Assembly: GCA_035771175.1 (NCBI GenBank)
Contig: CM069606.1
Span: 30,588,816 to 30,652,815, forward strand
Length of the DNA stretch: 64,000 nt
Source: Paratinospora sagittata
Lineage: Eukaryota; Streptophyta; Magnoliopsida; Ranunculales; Menispermaceae
Direction of reading: 5' to 3'
The notes beneath the pieces are model-generated. The model ran no database searches and was not told the DNA's origin. It saw nothing but the letters and a program-made list of their open reading frames with translations. The translations under genes were made by a program, and so were the position numbers. This document shows, one piece after another, positions 57,987-64,000 of the stretch (positions are counted from its first letter, which is position 1; each line of letters starts with the position of its first letter).

Positions 57987-58047
57987 CTTTGTCTGGCTCA
58001 TCCTCTCTAATTATTTTGTTTTACACTGAGGACAATGTGTGATTCCA

Positions 58048-58235
58048 GTGGGGGAGGGTGTCATTGTAGTATTTTTTTTTTGGGTCATTTAGTCATTTTA
58101 GGTCATAAGATTTTTTTTCTTTTCTTTTTTTAAGTTGTAGAAAAAAAAAATTGAGTGTTTAGGAAAAGTGTTCACTTGTATAACCTTGTTGAATTAAGTG
58201 TGAAAACTGTTTATTCAAGGCAAATGGTAAAAAAA
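58048..58235 (+). repeat. Polypurine tract and truncated 3' LTR, Athila/Tat-type element
   Basis: 'gtgggggaggg' (58048-58058) after 'gaggacaatgtgt' is the usual Athila/Tat tract. The LTR would start at TGTCATTG (58059) and is cut at 58235 by the next element. T-rich sequence follows. Confidence 0.75.
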
Positions 58236-60692
58236 TGTAACGCCCGTACCTTAAGATGATGTCATCTTGACCGTAGAGTACCCGGATACGCGTATGTGTG
58301 TGTATTTGTACGTGTATCGATTTTGTAGGACCATGTCTTGTGCCCAAATGGGCTGGAGGATATTAAAAATGAGTCTGGAACGCATTTCTAAATAGAAATC
58401 AACCTATTATATGCAAAATTTCGATGTGTATTGAACGAGTAGCGAAAAGATGAAAAAATCTAAAAAATTGGAAAACTGATATGCGTTTCACTGGCGCTGG
58501 AACGCGTTTCACACTGGCCGAGAGGCTTCCAGGCCAAAAATCACCCTGAAACGTGTTTCACCTGGGTAAAATGCAAAAAATGAGACATTTTTGTGTGGGC
58601 CCCCACTTGTGACTTGGCTAGCTATATACCCTCTTTGCCTTTCATTTGCACATTAGCACATTGAGAAAATAGGGAAAAGAGGATGAGAAGATAAGAGAAA
58701 AGGGAGGGGAAGCTAGGGTTTTGGTGCATTTTTCCCCAAAAATCCTCCAAGGTAATATGATTTTCCTGATTTTCTTCTTTCTATCTCTTTCATTTGTGCA
58801 AGCAAGCTTTATTTTTACCTAGGGTTTGCTATGACTCCCGGATTTGTAGGGCTCTTGACCTAGAGCTTGCGTGTTTAGGCTATTTTAAGCTTGTTTATGA
58901 TGTTAATGTCTTTCCCTAACCTAGAACAACACCTAAGGTGTGTTTCCCACTCATTGACTACTGGATTTGTGGGGGTGGTGGAAAAACAAAAGTTGGACTT
59001 AGGCTTTGCATGTCATATATGTGCATCTAGAGGCTATTGGGAACCCATTGATGGTAAAATCCCCAATTTCTAGCAATAAATTTGAGGGGTTATGTGTATT
59101 TGACCTAAACCTAGGTTTTGGACTTAGGGCTTGCCATTGGATTTGCGTGTGATATATGTTGAATAGATGGGTAAATGTGGATGTGTGGTGGTCCAATTTA
59201 CTGATCTTGATGGTAGGAAACCCTAGGTGTAGTGCAATTTTGGCCTAGGCCATGTAATTTGGGAAAATTGCAATGAATTTGGGGATTTGCTTAAATTTGG
59301 GGATTTTGACTTAAATGATGTCAATTGATCAAATAGACATGGAATTAGTCTAATTAACCCTATTTTTGATTGAATGTCATGTTTTATAGTGGTTGGATCA
59401 ACCTATTGCATTCGATTGGGTCAAATGTGGGTTATTTGGGTGTTAATTGGTTAAATTGGGCAATATGGGATTGGCTCATGTGTAGGACCATTTTTGAATC
59501 TTAATTAGCATTTGATTTGGGTTTAAACATGGTTGGTTAGCATACTTGGACTGATTTTTAGTTTTTGCATAAACCATGTTGTTTTTAGGATTTGGAATTG
59601 ATCTAAGTAACCCAAATAGGCTAATTGGGGATTGAGGTGCTTTGGGGTGATTTGTGGCATCCAAGTCCTGCTTGTGGAATTTGAATTTGAACTGGCTAAG
59701 TCTAGCCAATCAAGTTGTGAGTGTTTCTTTCGTTGTGATTTCTATATGTGGCATTGTAGTATAAAATGTTTTAAATGCTTATCTAATGTAGTATGCATGA
59801 TTTTATTGAATTCATGAACTATATTTGAGCATAGTCAGTTGAGAAAGTAGTTGGGTTATGTTGCATTCCTTAAGCATGGGGTTCTTATGGAATCCCATTG
59901 GGCCGTTCGGGAATCCTAAATTGTGGACCTTACAAAGGGTTTTAATGGTAGGTGCAGACAGGATCTCCGAGAAAGGATTGATCCCGGTGACATTCCTGAC
60001 CCATTGGAATTCCTAATAGATACGGGAAGTCGATCGAGCATGGGTTTAGCGCACACATGGCCCTTGTATTGATTCTTACTCAGGAGATGTTTAGGTTGCA
60101 TATGCATGTTTATAAAATGGTATGCATTGCCTTGTTTATGGCATGATACATTATATTGGCATGTATGTAATCTTGCTTATGCCCATGTTCTTTAAATGGT
60201 TTTAATGATCTTGCAATGTTTTACTTAAATGCATATATATATTGCCACTTGTATAGAACATTCTAAGCTTGTTGTAGCTTACCCCTCATCCTTATCTTTT
60301 AAGGATCAGATAGGAAGGGGAAAAGGAAAGCTTAGCAGCGGAGCGTTTCCCTGTACTTTTGTGACGTAGGTGTTTAATACTTTTTCGCATTTATTTTGAT
60401 AAATTGTACTATGTAACACCTAATGCTTATACTTAGCATTTAGATGGGTTGGTATTTATGGTTAAGTATAATTTTGTACTTTTGAACACTATGGACTTGG
60501 AGAAAAAAATTTTGGTTGTCAATTTGGGTATGTTTTATATTGATGATCTATGTTTGTCCATGTGTTTGATATTGTTATGTATTTGGGACTATGGTGTGTG
60601 TTAGAAGGCTTTTCAGGACGCTGTGTATGTCAAGGGAGGATATACATAGGGTTTTGTGCCAGTCATGACGTCATAGATCGTGGGTCGTGACA
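58236..60692 (+). repeat. 5' LTR of the plus-strand Tekay-like element
   Basis: 2457 bases from TGTAACGCCCG to GGGTCGTGACA. TATATA lies near 58624. Motifs 'atgcgtttcactggcgctgg' and AACGCGTT (58481-58508) lie 100-150 bases ahead of it. A leader segment ends 'aatcctccaaggtaatatg' near 58757. Confidence 0.9.
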
Positions 60693-60696
60693 ACTT

Positions 60697-60708
60697 TGGT
60701 ATCAGAGT
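60697..60708 (+). other. Primer-binding site, tRNA-Met type
   Basis: TGGTATCAGAGT lies four bases after the LTR, with one mismatch at its end relative to the usual site. Confidence 0.82.
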
Positions 60709-60889
60709 GAGTGTTTTAGGTTTAAAAACCTTAAAAAGAATAAAAATAATTATGATATTATGTTTTGTTTTAAGGGTATAATTATGGGTAGTTATCTTAA
60801 GGATAACAACTCGCATAGATTGTGATTCTGATGGACTTTCCCTTATTTGTGAATTTCGGATTTACAAGAGAGGGAAGGCAGAATCAACC

Positions 60890-62132
60890 ATGGACCCGGA
60901 TGAGTGTTTTAGGCAGATTGAGGCCTTACTTGCTGCTCATCAGGCTGCTCAGGCCCAGATACAGCAGCAACAGTCTCAGATCTTAGCACTACTTGCCCAG
61001 GCCCAAGGAAATAGGCAGCCGCAACCAGGTGTTTTAGTTGAGGGGAACACAACAGTGTTGGCATGGCCATAGGAGATAGGGCTGGACCAACTGAGGTTCT
61101 TGCCGAGGTTTAGGCCGAGGTACAGGTTGAGGCTGTAGGGATTCCAGAGCAGAGGTCTTAGTCAGAGCGTTACGAGAAGGTCATGAAGGCCTTCCAGATC
61201 AGATGCCCGATGGAGTTTACTGGAGGCCTTTGCATTGAGATAGCTGAGAGGTGGCTTAGGAGGATGAAGACTATCTTCGGCGATATATAGGCTACTGAGG
61301 CCGACAAAGTAAGGTTGGCTAGAATCAAGTTCGTTGATAGGGCTGATGATTGGTGGCTAAGACTTGACCGCATGGTGGATGAGATCCAGACATTGACCAG
61401 GTCAGAGCACGATCAGAGGGTAGATCTAGTTCATGCATTTGACCCAGGGCAGTCGGTCGGTGAGGGAGTACATGCAAAAGTTTAACCGCTTGGCACTCTT
61501 CGCTCTTGAGATGGTGTCGACTGATTACCTTCGCATGCAGAGGATACGAGATGGGTTCCGTGACAGTATTCGTCAAGGCTTGGCACTTGCTGGCATACAG
61601 ACTTACGCTCAGGCAATGTTGCACACTGCTGACTTTGAGACTGCAAAGGCTCACTCACGGATGAGGACATCAGTCACGGATAAGGACATCAGTCACGGTT
61701 CAGGCACTTACAGCTTCTTCAGTATAGGCATAGCCGACAGGGTAGAGGGTCAGTATTATGGCAAGAAGAAAGACCGAATGAGTAAGAGGCAGAGGTTTGG
61801 TGGCATCGGAGATGAGGCATCGATAGCCTCTACCCCAGTGACAGTTGCACCACCAAATCCAGGCCAGAGTGTGCAGATGTTAGGCAGGCCCCAACAGCAG
61901 CAAAGTTCTCCTAGGCACAGTGGGACAACAGACAGCCAGAGCTGAGTCGCAGGGTGTATCTTCAGTGCCTAGGGCATCTAGACCGATAGTCTATTTCGAG
62001 TGCGGTGTTCCAGGGCACAAGAGGAGTGAGTGTCCACGTAGAGCATTTGCTACACAGTTCAATCCTATGCCAGTTGCTACTAGGGAGCAGGCCCGAGCTG
62101 TTACACAGGTAGATCCTGAGGCTAGCAAGTAA
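60890..62132 (+). pseudogene. gag: Gag of the plus-strand Tekay-like element
   Basis: MDPDECFRQIEALLAAHQAA and a Gln-rich stretch start it. About 61070-61440 is in a second frame (FQIRCPMEFTGGLCIEIAER, RADDWWLRLDRMVDE), with stops. 61433-61945 returns to the first frame: LTQGSRSVREYMQKFNRLAL and IRDGFRDSIRQGLALAG. After another shift (near 61925) the knuckle reads YFECGVPGHKRSEC, where the first Cys has become Tyr. Three frames and several stops. Confidence 0.87.
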
Positions 62133-62627
62133 TTGATCGAAGGTACTATCAGCATTTGTGATTCTTTGATGAATGTCTGGATTGCTGCTAGTTGTGTTCT
62201 GTCTTTTATTTCTGGTAGTGTGGTACATAGATTGAGATTGTCTACTGCTAGGACTAGTACTCCGTTGATTTTGAGTACAGCGGCTAGTGAGAGGATTTAC
62301 CCTAACATGGTATGTGTGGGATGCATTGTGAGATTCGAGGGCCACGAGATGTCTGTTGACCTTAGAGTCATAGAGTTCCTCGAGTTTGATTCCATTTTGG
62401 GTATGGATTGGCTAGCAGCGTATCACACTCACATTGATTGCTTCGGCAAGAGGGTTGTCTTTCAGATCCCCGAACGACCAGTCTTTGTTTATCGAGGCAG
62501 GACTGCATCGAGACCACCTACCCAGGGTAAATTAGCCACTGATGAGGTTGCTACGATGGCTAGTTTGAGGCCAGTGGATGTGGGACAGGGCATTCAGTTA
62601 CCAGACATTCATGTAGTCTGTGAGTAA
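62133..62627 (+). pseudogene. Protease of the plus-strand Tekay-like element
   Basis: IEGTISICDSLMNVWIAASC stands where Asp-Ser-Gly is expected, so the catalytic Asp is gone. YPNMVCVGCIVRFEGHEMSV and [20 protein letters not shown] are well kept. A stop at 62627 precedes reverse transcriptase in the same frame. Confidence 0.88.
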
Positions 62628-62639
62628 CCAAAGGTTTTT

Positions 62640-63961
62640 CTTGATGAGTTACCTGGCTTACCGCTTAAGCGAGAAGTAGACTTCATTACTGAGCTGATGC
62701 CCGGGACAAAACTCATTTCCATTCCACCGTATCGTATGGCACCAAAAGAGTTGAATGAACTCAGAGCCCAGCTTGATGAGCTGATGGGCAAGGGATTTAT
62801 TTCCCCTAATATGACACCTTGGGGAGCACCTGTGTTGTTCGTCAGGAAGAAGGACGAGAGTCTTCGATTGTGTATAGACTACCGTCAACTGAATAAGGTG
62901 ACTGTGAAGAACAAGTATCCACTTCCTCGCATTGATGACTTGTTTGACCAACTGATTGGGGCCAAGTTCTTTTAGAAAAATAACTTGAGGTCTAGGTATT
63001 ATCAGTTGAGGATTAGAGATGAGGATGTGCCGAAGACTGCTTTTCGGATGAGGTATGGACATTACGAGTTTATGGTGATGCCCTTTGGTTAACTAATGCA
63101 CCAATTATGTTCATGGATCTGATGCAGAGAGTGTTCAGGCCGTACCTTGACCAGTTCTTTATAGTCTTTGTCGATGATATCCTAGTATATTCTAAGACTA
63201 GAGAGGATCATGAGCGTCATCTCAGAGTTACTTTGCAAACTTTGTTGGAGCATAGGTTGTATGCCAAGCTGAGCAAGTGTGACTTCTGGATAACTAAAGT
63301 GAAGTTTTTCGGACATGTGGTTAGTGTAGAGGGTATTTCAGTAGATTCTGCTAAGGTTGAGGCGATCACTGGTTGGCTAAGATCTACCACAGTGACAGAG
63401 ATTCGTAGCTTTCTGGGTTTAGCTGGCTATTACAAGAAGTTCATGAAGGCTTTTTCCACCCTAGCCGCACCATTGATTAAGCTAACTCAGAAAAATGTGA
63501 CCTTCACATGGTCGAATGCCCGTGAGAAAGCTTTCAGTGAGTTGAAAAAGTGGTTGACTACAGCTCCAATATTAATCCTTCCAGAGCTTGGGAAAGAGTT
63601 GGTGATTTATACAGATGCATCACTCTTAGGTCTGGGATGTGTACTGATGCAGGAGGGTCGAGTGGTTGCATATGCATCTAGACAGCTTAAGGTGCATGAG
63701 AACAATTACCCTGTGCACGATTTGGAGCTGGCAGCCATAGTGTTTGCACTGAAGCTAGGGAGGCATTACCTTTATGGTGAGAGGTTCACTTTGTTTTTTG
63801 ATCATAAGAGTTTGAAGTATCTCTTTGATCAGAAAGAGTTAAATATGTGGCAGAGGAGATGGCTCGAATTACTTAAGGATTTTGATTTCTCTTTGGAGTA
63901 TCATCCTAGCAAAGCCAATGTTGTGGCTGACGCTTTGAGCCGTAAGCGAGCAGAGACTTAG
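62640..63961 (+). pseudogene. pol: Reverse transcriptase and RNase H of the plus-strand Tekay-like element
   Basis: [40 protein letters not shown], a stop at 62975, then [10 protein letters not shown] and a one-base frameshift near 63090 after VMPFG. 63107-63961 carries the catalytic [29 protein letters not shown], RNase H with [37 protein letters not shown] and [12 protein letters not shown] stop follows at 63961 where integrase should start. Confidence 0.92.
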
Positions 63962-64000
63962 GTGGTTACTTTTTAGATGGCCCAGCAGTGACATTTACTT

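Larger units (their letters stand above)
58236..64000 (+). mobile_element. Tekay-like gypsy element, continues past the window
   Basis: The order is 5' LTR, primer-binding site, gag, protease, reverse transcriptase and RNase H in the same sense; integrase and the 3' LTR lie beyond 64000. It is related to the element at 32765-43701 in protein sequence but has a different LTR family, that of the solo LTR at 11754. Multiple stops, at least four frameshifts and a lost protease Asp make it inactive. Confidence 0.9.

Noticed and set aside
57986..58048. Space for an env-like gene after integrase of the Athila/Tat-type element
   Set aside because: Only about 60 bases separate integrase from the polypurine tract, and no frame is present.
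60697..60708. tRNA-like matches at primer-binding sites (also 10631, 23544, 40672, 46722)
   Set aside because: Each is only a 12-14 base complement of a tRNA 3' end next to an LTR; no tRNA gene body is present.

Overview
The window is repeat-dense nuclear DNA of a flowering plant, most likely a eudicot. It is AT-rich and built almost wholly of plant retrotransposon lineages: Ty3/gypsy chromoviruses of CRM, Galadriel/Reina and Tekay type, an Athila/Tat-type element, Ty1/copia including sirevirus-like LTRs, and hAT DNA transposons. I found no host protein gene, tRNA or rRNA that I can defend. A pericentromeric or other heterochromatic origin fits the CRM-like element and the nesting, but this is inference.

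Layout, left half. 1-237 is the 3' end of an LTR lying against a decayed hAT transposase and hAT terminus (to 1394). 1395-4794 is non-coding with degenerate repeats. 4795-11474 is a complete minus-strand CRM-like element (target duplication GTACT, two LTRs, primer-binding site, polypurine tract, frameshifted gag-pol). 11754-14443 is a solo LTR (duplication AAGAG). 14572-15025 is a short non-autonomous hAT element. 15409-20785 is a decayed minus-strand chromovirus with a chromodomain. Two more short hAT-like elements follow (20947-21643, 22777-23243). 23265-26278 is a truncated plus-strand copia element, itself hit by a hAT element (23896-24438) and cut off by a sirevirus-like LTR at 26279.

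Layout, right half. 28303-32566 is a mosaic of LTR pieces, including a full sirevirus-like LTR (30265-32390). 32765-43701 is a complete 10.9-kb minus-strand Tekay element (duplication GCAAT) inside an older LTR. 44513-58235 is a plus-strand Athila/Tat-type element broken by two insertions. One is a minus-strand sirevirus-like LTR (45377-52580), which itself received a 5.6-kb non-autonomous LTR element (45538-51104). The other is a solo LTR inside pol (54637-56039). At 58236 a further plus-strand Tekay-like element begins and runs off the window.

Function. All coding regions seen are retroelement gag, protease, reverse transcriptase, RNase H and integrase, or transposase, and nearly all carry stops, frameshifts or lost catalytic residues. 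The most unusual signal is non-coding. The sirevirus-like LTR at 30265-32390 carries, downstream of its TATA box, a tandem array of about eleven small hairpins. Their stems differ in sequence but still pair, while the loop keeps a CC-N-GTAA core. Related arrays occur in two other LTRs of the window. A second recurrent theme is a cluster of GCG-core palindromes upstream of the TATA box in LTRs of several different lineages.
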